The notes under the pieces were generated by a model that worked only from the letters and a program-made list of their open reading frames with translations, searched no databases and had not been told where the DNA came from. Shown piece after piece: positions 48,116-56,888 of a DNA stretch of 64,000 nucleotides (the stretch's first letter is position 1; every line of letters begins with the position of its first letter). Source of the DNA: Methylobacterium sp. E-065. Lineage in GTDB: Bacteria > Pseudomonadota > Alphaproteobacteria > Rhizobiales > Beijerinckiaceae. Position numbers and translations under genes: made by a program. The stretch covers positions 19,256 to 83,255 of the forward strand of contig NZ_JAKSYD010000235.1 in the NCBI RefSeq assembly GCF_022829605.1, given 5' to 3'.

Positions 48116-49330
48116 CTAATTGTCCGACCGGTTGTTCATCGAGGCCTCGTAGGCCTGGATGGTCGTGCGCGAGCGCCGCAGCGGGCGGGTGACCTGCACG
48201 GCGATGTGGCCGTCGACCCGGCCGATCCGCCCCTGCGTCAGAGCCCAGTCGCCGCAGCGCACGGTGATCAGATCCGACGGCTTGGCGTCGAACATCAGCG
48301 TCTCGCCGACCTTGAGGTTCATGACCTGCTTCAACGGCAGCATCATCTCGTGCAGAACCGCCTCCATGGTCACGTCGGCCTGCCAGATCTCGGTGGCGAG
48401 GTGGCCCTCCCAGACGTGGTCGCGGCCGAGCTTCTCGCCCATGAAACTCTGGGTGAGCAGTTCCCGGATCGGCTCGATCGTGGCGTAGGGGAACAGGATC
48501 TGCAGCATGCCGCCGCGCCCGTCGACATCGAGGCGCAGGCTGATCAGGATCGCGGCGTTACCCGGCCGCGTGATCGTGGCGAAGCGTGGGTTGGTCTCGA
48601 TCCGGTCGATGCCGAAGGTCACCGGCGAGAGTGGCTGGAACGACATCTCCAGGTCGCCCAGCACGATCTCCACCAAGCGACGCACCAGCGTCATCTCGAT
48701 GGCGGTGAACGGCCGCCCGTCGAGGCGGCTCGACGTGCCGCCGCGCTTGCCGCCGAGCAACAGGTCGAAAGTCGCGTAGGCGAGGTTGGAATCGACCGTG
48801 ACGAGGCCGGAATTCTCCCATTGCTCGGCCCGGAACACGCCGAGCAGGGTCGGCAGCGGGATCGCATTGAGGTAGTCGCCGAATCGGACCGAGGTGATGT
48901 TGTCGAGCGTGACCTCGACGTTGTCCTGGAACAGGTTGCGCAGGGAGGTCGACAGCAACCGGATCATCCGGTCGAAGACGATCTCCAGCATCGGCAGGCG
49001 TTCGTACTGGACGACGCCCGAATCGACGATGGCCTGCACGCCCCCGGCCCCGGAGGCCGAGAGCTCGCGCATGGAGAAGCCGAGGACGCCGTCGATCTCG
49101 TCCTGGTTGAGCACCCGGTCGTTGCCGGCGAGTTCGGGGAGGTTGTCGCTCTCCCCGTCCTCGATCATCGTCGCCCACTCGGCGGCGACGTCTCCGGCGC
49201 TGCGCGTGGTGCCCTGCTCGGCAAGCGCCGCGCCCCATTCCTCGGCGAGCGACGAGTCGCCGCCCTCGGCGCCCTGCTCCAGCAGAGCCGCCGACCAGTC
49301 GTCCTCGGGGAGTTCGTCCTCGGGTTCCAT
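48116..49330 (-). CDS. fliM: Flagellar motor switch protein FliM
   Basis: C-ring protein that binds CheY-P and sets rotation direction. The 404-residue protein has an acidic N-terminal arm of about 65 residues, LNQDEIDGVLGFS, then the CheC-like middle domain (YERLPMLEIVFDRMIRLLSTSL, IPLPTLLGVFRAEQWENSG) and the C-terminal SpoA domain (VMNLKVGETLMFDAKPSDLITVRCGDW, GRIGRVDGHIAVQV). The N-terminal arm is longer than in E. coli FliM (334 residues). It follows fliL by 37 bases on the same strand. Confidence 0.96.
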   Translation of the reverse strand: MEPEDELPEDDWSAALLEQGAEGGDSSLAEEWGAALAEQGTTRSAGDVAAEWATMIEDGESDNLPELAGNDRVLNQDEIDGVLGFSMRELSASGAGGVQAIVDSGVVQYERLPMLEIVFDRMIRLLSTSLRNLFQDNVEVTLDNITSVRFGDYLNAIPLPTLLGVFRAEQWENSGLVTVDSNLAYATFDLLLGGKRGGTSSRLDGRPFTAIEMTLVRRLVEIVLGDLEMSFQPLSPVTFGIDRIETNPRFATITRPGNAAILISLRLDVDGRGGMLQILFPYATIEPIRELLTQSFMGEKLGRDHVWEGHLATEIWQADVTMEAVLHEMMLPLKQVMNLKVGETLMFDAKPSDLITVRCGDWALTQGRIGRVDGHIAVQVTRPLRRSRTTIQAYEASMNNRSDN

Positions 49331-49367
49331 CAGGCGTGCGCCGAAACGGTGACGGGAAGGGGTTGAG

Positions 49368-49919
49368 TCACTGGACGATCACGTCCTTGAACAGCACCGC
49401 CTCGACCCGGGCCGGATAGAGGGCGATGTTTACGCGGCGCAGCAGCTCCTCGCGCAGCCGGAACAGACCGAGCGAGCTGGTCAGGTCGCTGGGGCGCAAC
49501 TCGCGCATGTAGACCTGCAGCGCGTCCTCGACGCGCGGCATCATCGGCTTCACTTCCTCCTCGACCTTGGCATCCTTGAGTTCGAGGGCGAGGCGGACCT
49601 TGGCGTACTTGGTCTTGTCCTGCGGCAGATCGGCGCTGAGGTTCAGCATCATCTCGCGGACTTCGACGAACACCACCGGCTTCTTGCCGTCCGTGCCGGC
49701 CTTGTCGCCACCGCCATGCCCGCCCCCGTGAGAATCCCCGGCAGCCTCCGCGCCGTCGCCATGTCCGCCGCGGCCCATCATCAGGAAGGCGCCCCCGCCG
49801 CCGCCGAGCAGCAAGACCGCGGCGGCCACCATGATCATGAGCTTCTTCTTGCCCTTCGGGGCGGCGGCGGCTCCGGCCTCGCCCTCCTCGGCAGAGGCCT
49901 TCTTGGGCGTCTTGGCCAT
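49368..49919 (-). CDS. fliL: Flagellar basal body-associated protein FliL
   Basis: Inner-membrane protein that sits around the stators. The 183-residue protein has a cytosolic Lys/Ala arm, one transmembrane helix (about 27-47), a His/Gly-rich periplasmic linker (GRGGHGDGAEAAGDSHGGGH) and the FliL domain with EVREMMLNLSADLPQDKTKYAKVRLALELKD and the C-terminal VEAVLFKDVIVQ. The first gene of the operon; the CtrA box lies 62 bases upstream of its start. Confidence 0.95.
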   Translation of the reverse strand: MAKTPKKASAEEGEAGAAAAPKGKKKLMIMVAAAVLLLGGGGGAFLMMGRGGHGDGAEAAGDSHGGGHGGGDKAGTDGKKPVVFVEVREMMLNLSADLPQDKTKYAKVRLALELKDAKVEEEVKPMMPRVEDALQVYMRELRPSDLTSSLGLFRLREELLRRVNIALYPARVEAVLFKDVIVQ

Positions 49920-49980
49920 GGAATAATGCTCTCTCGCGGATATCCGCGCTCGGGTACGGCCCGATATCGAAGCATCAGGG

Positions 49981-49995
49981 TTAACGCGCCGTTAA
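49981..49995. promoter_or_regulatory. Perfect CtrA-type box TTAA-N7-TTAA
   Basis: TTAACGCGCCGTTAA: the consensus full CtrA site with exact seven-base spacing, 62 bases before fliL and about 180 bases before flgF. CtrA controls fliLM in Caulobacter, so direct cell-cycle or two-component control of this divergent flagellar region is plausible. Confidence 0.65.
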
Positions 49996-50110
49996 GCCGG
50001 CAATTCCTGCCGGGCGAGGATTGCCGCAGCACAGCCGCGACCTGCCGCCAGGGCCAACAGACTCCGACCTAAGTCTTTAAAACAGTTCGTAAAATCAGAT
50101 CTGGCACCGC

Positions 50111-50126
50111 TGGCACGGCGCATGCT
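50111..50126 (+). promoter_or_regulatory. Sigma-54-like promoter before flgF
   Basis: TGGCACGGCGCATGCT fits the -24/-12 consensus TGGCACG-N4-TTGCW with one mismatch in the -12 box, with correct spacing, 47 bases before the flgF start. A partial TGGCAC copy lies just upstream (50102-50107). Confidence 0.5.
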
Positions 50127-50172
50127 GAATGGATCGTTGCCGCCACCGCGGCGGCGAGTCCCAGAGTTCACG

Positions 50173-50913
50173 ATGCAGAATGCCCTCTTCATCGGCGTAT
50201 CGAGCCAAGTGGCGCTCCAGCGCGAGCTGGACGTGATCGCCAACAACATGGCGAACGTCTCGACCAACGGGTTCAAGTCCCGCAGCACCCGCTTCCAGGA
50301 GTACCTGATGCCGGTGGCGAGCGCGGATTCCTTCGCGCGCCCGGATCGGCGCCTCTCCTACGTCATCGACCAGGGCACCACCCTCGACCTCGGCCAGGGC
50401 CCGGTCGAGCAGACCGGCAACCCGCTCAACGTCGCCGTCAAGGGCTCGGCCTTCATCGCCGTGCAGACGCCCCAGGGCGAGCGCTACACCCGCAACGGCG
50501 CCTTCGAGATCAATCCGCAGGGCACCCTGGTGACCAGCGACGGCTACCCCGTCGCGGGCGACGGCGGCCCGATCTCCATCAACGCGCAGGAGACCGGGCT
50601 GGCCATCGGAGCGGACGGCACGGTCTCGACCAACCTCGGCATCCGCGGCCGGATCAAGCTCGTCAGCTTCGCCAACCCGCAGCAGCTCACCAACGAGGGA
50701 GGCAACCTGTTCGCCTCCGGGGAGGCCGGCCAACCGGCCGGGCTCGACGGCCGCCTGGAAGCCGGGGCGCTGGAGCGCTCCAACGTCCGCCCGGTGCTCG
50801 AGATGACCCGGCTGATGGACGTGAACCGCACCTACACCATGGTGTCGAGCATGATCTCGCGCCTCGACGAGTTGCGGGGCTCGGCGATCAGCCGCCTCGC
50901 CAACGTCGCCTAA
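50173..50913 (+). CDS. flgF: Flagellar basal-body rod protein FlgF
   Basis: Proximal rod protein, 246 residues. N-terminal ALFIGVSSQVALQRELDVIANNMANVSTNGFK is the conserved rod motif, the middle has LNVAVKGSAFIAVQTPQGERYTRNG, and the C-terminal SNVRPVLEMTRLMDVNRTY closes the coiled coil. The ATG at 50173 is selected because it starts the conserved N-terminus; an earlier ATG at 50122 lies on the promoter. It opens the plus-strand flagellar operon; flgG follows after 14 bases. Confidence 0.95.
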   Translation: MQNALFIGVSSQVALQRELDVIANNMANVSTNGFKSRSTRFQEYLMPVASADSFARPDRRLSYVIDQGTTLDLGQGPVEQTGNPLNVAVKGSAFIAVQTPQGERYTRNGAFEINPQGTLVTSDGYPVAGDGGPISINAQETGLAIGADGTVSTNLGIRGRIKLVSFANPQQLTNEGGNLFASGEAGQPAGLDGRLEAGALERSNVRPVLEMTRLMDVNRTYTMVSSMISRLDELRGSAISRLANVA

Positions 50914-50927
50914 GGGGGCCTTGAGCG

Positions 50928-51719
50928 ATGCGCGCCCTCTACTCTGCCGCCACCGGCATGGCGGCCCAGGAACTGAACGTCCAAGTCATCTCCAACAACA
51001 TCGCGAACCTGCGCACCACCGGCTACAAGCGCCAGCAGGTCCATTTCCAGGATCTGCTCTACCAGAACTTGCGCCGGGCCGGCTCCTCGACCTCCGAGCA
51101 GAACACGCAGCTCCCCGCCGGGCTGGCGATCGGCTCGGGCGTGAAGACGACCTCGACGGCCCGGGTGATGTCGCAGGGCACGCTCACCTCGACCGAGAAG
51201 GATTACGACGTCGCCATCCGCGGCGAGGGCTTCTTCCGGCTGACGATGCCGGACGGCCGCACCGGCTACACCCGGGACGGCTCCTTCGACCTCTCGGCCA
51301 CGGGCCAACTCGTCACCCGCGACGGCTACCTGCTCGATCCGGCGATCACCGTGCCGCAGACCGCGACCTCGGTGACGATCAGCGCCACCGGCGCCGTGCA
51401 GGCGACGCTGCCGGGCCAGACCGCGCCCCAGGCGCTCGGCCAGTTCCAGCTCTCGCGCTTCGTCAACAAGGTCGGCCTCGAATCGATCGGCGACAACCTG
51501 TTCGTGGAGACCGCCGCCTCCGGCCCGGCGATCAGCGCGCTGCCGGGGTCCGAGGGCTTCGGCAACCTCCAGCAGAGCTACCTCGAAGAGGCCAACGTGA
51601 ACGCCGTCACGGAGATCTCGTCGTTGATCGCGGCCCAGCGCGCCTACGAGATGAACTCGAAGGTCGTCACCGCCGCCGACCAGATGCTCTCGACCGCCTC
51701 GCAGATGTTCCGCGGCTAA
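50928..51719 (+). CDS. flgG: Flagellar basal-body rod protein FlgG
   Basis: Distal rod protein, 263 residues, starting MRALYSAATGMAAQELNVQV and VISNNIANLRTTGYKRQQVHFQDL, with YDVAIRGEGFFRLTMPDGRTGYTRDG and the C-terminal VNAVTEISSLIAAQRAYEMNSK helix. AAGGGGG precedes the ATG. Length matches E. coli FlgG (260). Confidence 0.97.
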   Translation: MRALYSAATGMAAQELNVQVISNNIANLRTTGYKRQQVHFQDLLYQNLRRAGSSTSEQNTQLPAGLAIGSGVKTTSTARVMSQGTLTSTEKDYDVAIRGEGFFRLTMPDGRTGYTRDGSFDLSATGQLVTRDGYLLDPAITVPQTATSVTISATGAVQATLPGQTAPQALGQFQLSRFVNKVGLESIGDNLFVETAASGPAISALPGSEGFGNLQQSYLEEANVNAVTEISSLIAAQRAYEMNSKVVTAADQMLSTASQMFRG

Positions 51720-51798
51720 CGCATCGCCCCGAACGATGGCCGCCGGCCGCCGGCGGACGACGATGCCGATCAGACAATCAGCCCTCAGGTTCCCGACG

Positions 51799-52956
51799 AT
51801 GTATGCCGGCCTGCACCAAGACCCCGCCTCATCGGACTCCGCCTTCGAGGCCGCCATCCTGCCGCTCGTCAGCACGGCGGCGGACGAGAGCGATCTCAGC
51901 CCGATCGTCCGCCATGCCCGCCCGCGGGTCGCGCCCCTCGGCATGGCCGTGGTGCTCCGGACGGTGCTGGCCGTGCTGGCCTTCGCGACGCTCGGCGCAC
52001 TGGCGATCCCCGCCATGGCGCGGGCCGAGGGCCTGCGCCTGCGCGGCGACGTGACCGCCCGTGGCGACGTGCTGACGCTGGCCGACCTCGTGGAGGAAGC
52101 GCCGACGGCGCTCGCCGCGCGGCCGCTGTTCCGCGCGCCCGCGCTGGGGGCCACCGGGACGATCCAGAGCCGCCGGATCCTTGACGCCGCCGCCGCCCTC
52201 GGCCTCACCGGCCTGGAGACCGGCGGCCGGATGCAGATCGCGGTCCAGCGGGCTGCCCGCCGCATCGGCCCGGTGGAGATCGAGGCCGCGCTCAAGCGCG
52301 GGCTTGAGACCGGCTACGGCCTCGATCCGCGCAATCTGTCGGTCCGGTTCGACGGCGACGGCCCGACGCTCCTGGCCCCCGCCGACCTCGCGGGCCAGGC
52401 CGCGGCCCTCGACCTGAGCTACGATCCGCGCTCCCGCCGGGTTGCGGGGCTCGTGAGCCTCGGCGAGCGGCAGGCGTCGCTGCGCGTCTCCGGCGTGGTC
52501 CTCGAAATGCGCGAGGTCGCTTTGCTCGCCCGCAACCTCGACCGCGGCGAGGCGGTCAAGGAGGGGGATTTCGCCCTGGAACGCCGGCCGCGCGATGCGG
52601 TCCCGGCGGACGCGCAGGCGAACGCCGGCGCCGTCGTCGGCGAAGTCGCCCAGCACGCGCTGGCGGCCGGGACCGTGCTCCGGATCAGCGACACGGCCCC
52701 GCCCGAGTTGGTCGCCCGGGGCGAGAACGTGACCATCGTGTACGAGACGCCGAGCGTCAGCCTCGCGATGCGCGGCCTCGCCAACCAGGGCGGGCGGCTC
52801 GGTGCCGTCGTCAACGTCGTCAACACCGCCTCGCAGAAGGTCCTGCAGGCGACCGTGATCGGCCCCGGCCGGGTCTCGGTCGGCCCCGGCCCCGCGCCCC
52901 AGCAACAACAAGCAGCCGCGGCCGCCCCGCTCCAGGCGACCGCCTCCTTGCGCTGA
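51799..52956 (+). CDS. flgA: Flagellar P-ring chaperone FlgA
   Basis: Periplasmic chaperone for the P-ring protein FlgI, 385 residues. A cytosolic N-terminal arm of about 48 residues precedes the signal helix (MAVVLRTVLAVLAFATLGALAIPAMARA). The C-terminal SAF domain is clear: LARNLDRGEAVKEGDFALERRP, LAAGTVLRISDTAPPELVARG and QATVIGPGRVSV. The ATG at 51799 is preferred because coding bias extends through the arm; 51736 is in frame too and 51943 would start just at the signal peptide. E. coli FlgA is 219 residues, so this one is long. Confidence 0.88.
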   Translation: MYAGLHQDPASSDSAFEAAILPLVSTAADESDLSPIVRHARPRVAPLGMAVVLRTVLAVLAFATLGALAIPAMARAEGLRLRGDVTARGDVLTLADLVEEAPTALAARPLFRAPALGATGTIQSRRILDAAAALGLTGLETGGRMQIAVQRAARRIGPVEIEAALKRGLETGYGLDPRNLSVRFDGDGPTLLAPADLAGQAAALDLSYDPRSRRVAGLVSLGERQASLRVSGVVLEMREVALLARNLDRGEAVKEGDFALERRPRDAVPADAQANAGAVVGEVAQHALAAGTVLRISDTAPPELVARGENVTIVYETPSVSLAMRGLANQGGRLGAVVNVVNTASQKVLQATVIGPGRVSVGPGPAPQQQQAAAAAPLQATASLR

Positions 52957-53001
52957 TCGTCCGCTCCGCACGCGTTCACGAGTATCCCGGAAGAGTCCCC
53001 G

Positions 53002-53751
53002 ATGGCCCCTCGCATCGCCCTGAAGCCGCTCGCCGCCGCGCTGATCGCCGGCGCGCTCGGCGCCTGCAACACCGCCGACCGGCTCTCGCAGGTCGGCGCG
53101 ACCCCGGCGCTGTCGGCGATCGAGGACCCGACCACGCAGCCCGGCTACAAGCCGGTGCGGATGCCGATGCCCGACGTGCAGCCGGTCTCCTACGCGCCGA
53201 ATTCGCTCTGGCGCACCGGCTCGCGCGCCTTCTTCAAGGACCAGCGCGCCGCTCGGCTCGGCGACATCCTGACCGTGAAGGTCAACGTTACCGATCAGGC
53301 CAACATCAGCAACGAGACCAAGCGGAGCCGGGCCAACACCGAGAGCTTCGGCCTGCCGAACGCCCTGGGTCTCGAGAACAATGCGGTCGGCAAGTCGCTC
53401 GGCGTGGGCGGCACGGCGTTGCTCGCCGCCACCTCGGCGACCGCCAACGACGGCGCCGGCTCGGTTCAGCGGGCCGAGACCGTGACGACCAACGTCGCCG
53501 CGGTGGTCACCCAGGTTCTGCCCAACGGCAACCTCGTTGTCGAGGGCAAGCAGGAGATCCGGGTCAATTTCGAGATCCGCGAGATGGTGGTGGCCGGCGT
53601 GGTCCGGCCGGAGGACATCGAATCCGACAACACCATCGATTCGGCCAAGATCGCCCAAGCCCGGATCGCCTATGGCGGCCGCGGCCAGATCACCGACGTG
53701 CAGCAGCCGCGCTACGGCCAGCAGATCGTGGATATCCTGCTGCCGTTCTGA
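53002..53751 (+). CDS. flgH: Flagellar L-ring lipoprotein FlgH
   Basis: Outer-membrane L-ring protein, 249 residues. The signal peptide ends at a lipobox (AGALGAC, Cys22). The mature part has NSLWRTGSRAFFKDQRAARLGDILTVKVNV, VAAVVTQVLPNGNLVVEGKQEIRVNFE and the typical RPEDIESDNTIDSAKIAQARIAYGGRG end. GGAAGAG precedes the ATG. It is the last flagellar gene of this operon in view. Confidence 0.96.
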   Translation: MAPRIALKPLAAALIAGALGACNTADRLSQVGATPALSAIEDPTTQPGYKPVRMPMPDVQPVSYAPNSLWRTGSRAFFKDQRAARLGDILTVKVNVTDQANISNETKRSRANTESFGLPNALGLENNAVGKSLGVGGTALLAATSATANDGAGSVQRAETVTTNVAAVVTQVLPNGNLVVEGKQEIRVNFEIREMVVAGVVRPEDIESDNTIDSAKIAQARIAYGGRGQITDVQQPRYGQQIVDILLPF

Positions 53752-53817
53752 GGCGGAGCGATCCTCTCGTTGCAGGGCGGCGTCCGGGAGGCGGCCTGCT
53801 CGAACCGCGCGCCGCAC

Positions 53818-54216
53818 TCAGCCGAGCAGCTGAGCGGAGAAGCCTCGCTGAGCGAGAAGCTTCACCGCCTTCCTGTCGAAGGACACGAAAGTCTGACCTC
53901 CGAGCCGCATACCGTCATATGCGATGACCCCGTCGGCGAAATCGCCGCCGGCATCGAGCAAGACGAGCCCTGCTTCGACCGCGGGCAGGTTCAGCACCAC
54001 GTTCGACGTCTTCATGAACAGCCGGATCGCGGCGGCAATCTCAGCGCGCGGCGCGTTGTAGGCCCGCTCCATCACCCAGGCGAGCTCGCAAAGCACGTGG
54101 ACGCTGATCGCGACCGAGTCCGCCGCCCTCAACGCCTCGATCGCCTGCATCTGTTGCGTCTCATCCCCGGGGACTACGACGCGCAGCAGCACGTTCGTAT
54201 CGACGGTGATCCTCAT
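53818..54216 (-). CDS. PIN-domain toxin (VapC-like)
   Basis: A 132-residue PIN nuclease expected to cleave RNA. Acidic residues of the active site are visible: Asp6 in TVDTNVLLR, Glu in HVLCELAWVMERA, and the later GGDFADGVIAYDG and FVSFDRKAVKLL. It overlaps the antitoxin stop in ATGA. It lies just after flgH, convergent. Confidence 0.9.
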   Translation of the reverse strand: MRITVDTNVLLRVVVPGDETQQMQAIEALRAADSVAISVHVLCELAWVMERAYNAPRAEIAAAIRLFMKTSNVVLNLPAVEAGLVLLDAGGDFADGVIAYDGMRLGGQTFVSFDRKAVKLLAQRGFSAQLLG

Positions 54217-54488
54217 CCCTTCGTCAGACCGGCCTGAACCGCCGCTGCGGCCGCATCGGAAATGGCTTCGTTCAGGTCTTCGATCGACAGCCGCTTACCG
54301 TTCGTCTTGCCCGCGAAAAAGTTTTGCAGTGCGTCCCACGAGCCTTGGGACTGGTCCGCCGTCAGCTCGGCCCGTCCGTTCGGCAACAGATCGAGTCTGA
54401 TCTTGTCACCGGGCCGGATCCCCAGATGATCCAGCACGTCGCTCTGGAACGTGACTTGGCCCTGCTCGGTGATCGTCAACGTCGTCAT
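54213..54488 (-). CDS. AbrB/MazE-type antitoxin of the VapBC pair
   Basis: A 91-residue protein with an AbrB/SpoVT DNA-binding fold (TLTITEQGQVTFQSDVLDHLGIRPGDKIRLDLLPNGRAEL), then a linker and a C-terminal toxin-binding helix (LSIEDLNEAISDAAAAAVQA). It precedes and overlaps the PIN toxin by four bases, the normal antitoxin-first order. Probably represses its own promoter upstream of 54488. Confidence 0.9.
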   Translation of the reverse strand: MTTLTITEQGQVTFQSDVLDHLGIRPGDKIRLDLLPNGRAELTADQSQGSWDALQNFFAGKTNGKRLSIEDLNEAISDAAAAAVQAGLTKG

Positions 54489-54660
54489 GGTGAGGCCTCC
54501 AGATCGAGCCTGATCCTACAACATCGTTTCGAGCTGCGGCAGCCGGTTGTCCGACACGGCCGATGCGCTCGCCCTCACCCCACAACGCTAACGCCGATGA
54601 CCCTACTGGCTCGAACGGCGCGGTGATCAGCGCGACTCACCCCTTCGCCCCGACGCGCCT

Positions 54661-55962
54661 TCAGCCCGCCTCCTCCGGCTCCGGCCCGCGGGTGACGTCG
54701 AGCCCGGTGCCGACGCCCTGCGGCGGGCCGACCTTTACCGGGGCGCCGGTGCGGGCGGCCTCGTAGATCGCCTCCATCAGCACCTGATCCTGGAGCCCCT
54801 CCTCGCCGGGCGTGCGCGGGCGCAGGTTCTCCTGGATGCAGCGTGCGAAGTGGTCCATCTCCAGGGCGAACTGGTTCTTCGGGCTCAGGATGCGCTCGTC
54901 CCGGGCCGCGTTCTTGCCGTCGCGGTGGCCGACGAAGAGGCGCTGGCCCTGGTAGGCGAAGGCGTTCTGCAGATCGATGGACGCGTTGCTCGTGTGCAGA
55001 GTCAGGCTGCGCGCCTCGTAGACACCGTAGCTCGACAGGCACTGTGCGATCACGCCGGAGGGGAAGTGCAGCGTGAAGCTCACCGTCTCCTCGACCTCGC
55101 GATATTTCGGGTCGTCGGGCGGTGAATGGATCTGCGCCTGGATCAGGTCGGGCTCCTCGCCGAGCACCGCGCGGGTCGTGTTGAGGCAGTAGAGCCCGAT
55201 ATCCGGCAGCGAGCCGCCCCCCGCCAGAGCCTTGCGCAGACGCCATTGCTCGGGGAGGCCGGTGGTCTGACCGTTGAACGCCTGGATCATGCGGGGCTTG
55301 CCGAACTCGCCGGTGCGGGCGAGCTTGATGACCGCGCGGTTGTGCGGCTCGTACTGGCAGCGATAGGCGATCATCAGCTTGACGTTGGCCGCCGCGCAGG
55401 CCGCGATCATGTCCCGGCATTCCTGCGAGGAGACCGCCATCGGCTTCTCGCAGAGCACCTGCTTGCCGGCGGCGGCGGCCGCCACGACGTTGTCGCGATG
55501 CACGCCGTTCGGCGTCACCACGTAGACCGCCTGGACGTCCGGATTGGCCTTCAGCCGATCCCATTCGTCATAGCCGTAGACCGCATCCTCCGGCAGCCCG
55601 TACTGGTGCGCCACGAGCTTGGCCTTGTCGGGCGAGCCCGACATCACCGCGGCGAGCCGCGCGCGCTTGGTCTCGCCGAAGGCCGGCAGGATCTCGTCGA
55701 GGCTCAGGCGCCCGAGGCCGACGACGCAGTAGCCGAGCCGCTGACTGGGAGGCTGCGGAGCGGGCGTCGGCGCCGGCGGTCGGTCGCCCGATCCGCGCCA
55801 GTTCGGAAACATCACCTTCCCGCCCTGCACCGCCCCGGTATCGGCCGGGACCGCGGCTGCCGGAGGCGCCGCCTGCGCGCCGTTGCCGCCGATCGCAGCG
55901 CCCGCCAGGGCGCTGCCGGCAGCCAGGAGGGTGCGTCGAGAAAGCCGTGTGTCGTCCGCCAT
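54661..55962 (-). CDS. Tat-exported Gfo/Idh/MocA-family oxidoreductase
   Basis: A 433-residue NAD(P)-dependent sugar oxidoreductase, akin to glucose-fructose oxidoreductase. The N-terminus is a Tat signal (LSRRTLLAAGSALAGAAIGG). Next come the Rossmann fold (LGYCVVGLGRLSLDEILPAF), VTPNGVHRD and the signature EKPMAVSSQECRDM, then a C-terminal alpha/beta domain. Tat export of a cofactor-loaded enzyme, as in Zymomonas glucose-fructose oxidoreductase, suggests periplasmic action. The start at 55962 is chosen for this signal. Confidence 0.9.
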   Translation of the reverse strand: MADDTRLSRRTLLAAGSALAGAAIGGNGAQAAPPAAAVPADTGAVQGGKVMFPNWRGSGDRPPAPTPAPQPPSQRLGYCVVGLGRLSLDEILPAFGETKRARLAAVMSGSPDKAKLVAHQYGLPEDAVYGYDEWDRLKANPDVQAVYVVTPNGVHRDNVVAAAAAGKQVLCEKPMAVSSQECRDMIAACAAANVKLMIAYRCQYEPHNRAVIKLARTGEFGKPRMIQAFNGQTTGLPEQWRLRKALAGGGSLPDIGLYCLNTTRAVLGEEPDLIQAQIHSPPDDPKYREVEETVSFTLHFPSGVIAQCLSSYGVYEARSLTLHTSNASIDLQNAFAYQGQRLFVGHRDGKNAARDERILSPKNQFALEMDHFARCIQENLRPRTPGEEGLQDQVLMEAIYEAARTGAPVKVGPPQGVGTGLDVTRGPEPEEAG

Positions 55963-56098
55963 GGGCCTCGCCGTCTTGCTGATCGGAATGGCGCGCCGGG
56001 GCGCCAGGGGAGGGGCCGCGCACCGCCGAGGGCCGGCCCGCTCGCTCATTGAACGCCGTCAGGCCGTGCGGTGTTTCCCGCGGCGCACAGCTGCGTCG

Positions 56099-56857
56099 TC
56101 ACGCGGCCGGCGGCGGATCCGGTGCCTCGACCTCGCCGCGGCGCTGCAATTGCAGGGCGACGAACCAGCACAGGCAGGCCCAGGCGGCGCCGATGCACCA
56201 GCCGGCCAGCACATCGCTTGGCCAGTGGACGCCGAGATAGATCCGGCTGATCCCGACGAGCAGCGTCACGCTCACGCCGAGGCCGAGCATCAGGGCCTTC
56301 GCGCGCCGGTTCCGTTCCACCCGCGCCACCAAGGTCGCCAGCGTCAGATAGGCGATGGCCGACATGGTGGCGTGGCCGCTGGGGAAGCTTGCGGTGAACA
56401 CCTCCATGCCGTGCGGGACGAGATCCGGCCGGGGCCGCTGGTAGAAGAGCTTCAGCACCGTCGAGACCAGCTCGCCGCCGCCCACCGCGCCGAGCACGTA
56501 GAGGCCGATCCGCCGCCGGCCGGAGACGCCGAGATAGGCCGCTACCGCGCAGGTCAGGAACAACACCGTGAAGACGCTGCCCAGCCCGGTGATGTCACGC
56601 ATCGTCTCCTCGAGCCAGGGCGGCCCGATCGGGTCGGCGAGGTCGGCCGGGTTGCGCAAAGCCAGCAGGATCCGGCGGTCGAGGGCTGCGGTCGAGCCCT
56701 CGCCGACCTCGTGCGCGAGATAGAAGAACCCGTAGCCCAGGATGCTGAGGCCGAGGAGCGCCACGAGGGGCCCGACCTCGTTGAGGCGCAGCCGCAGCCA
56801 AACCGCCGTGGCGGGCTCGATCAGGCGGTTGTGCCGCAGGCTGCCGGAGACTCTCAC
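56099..56857 (-). CDS. PAP2-family membrane phosphatase
   Basis: A 252-residue lipid phosphatase with about six transmembrane helices. The three PAP2 signatures are intact: KLFYQRPRPD, SFPSGHATM and SRIYLGVHWPSDVLAGW, giving the catalytic His pair and Arg/Lys set at the periplasmic face. Possible substrates are undecaprenyl diphosphate or phosphatidic acid. The GTG at 56857 (preceded by CCGGAG) is proposed; an ATG at 56911 would overlap the upstream gene by 23 bases. Confidence 0.88.
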   Translation of the reverse strand: MRVSGSLRHNRLIEPATAVWLRLRLNEVGPLVALLGLSILGYGFFYLAHEVGEGSTAALDRRILLALRNPADLADPIGPPWLEETMRDITGLGSVFTVLFLTCAVAAYLGVSGRRRIGLYVLGAVGGGELVSTVLKLFYQRPRPDLVPHGMEVFTASFPSGHATMSAIAYLTLATLVARVERNRRAKALMLGLGVSVTLLVGISRIYLGVHWPSDVLAGWCIGAAWACLCWFVALQLQRRGEVEAPDPPPAA

Positions 56858-56888
56858 GGCATGGTCTCCGGGGACAGGACGGAGGTCA

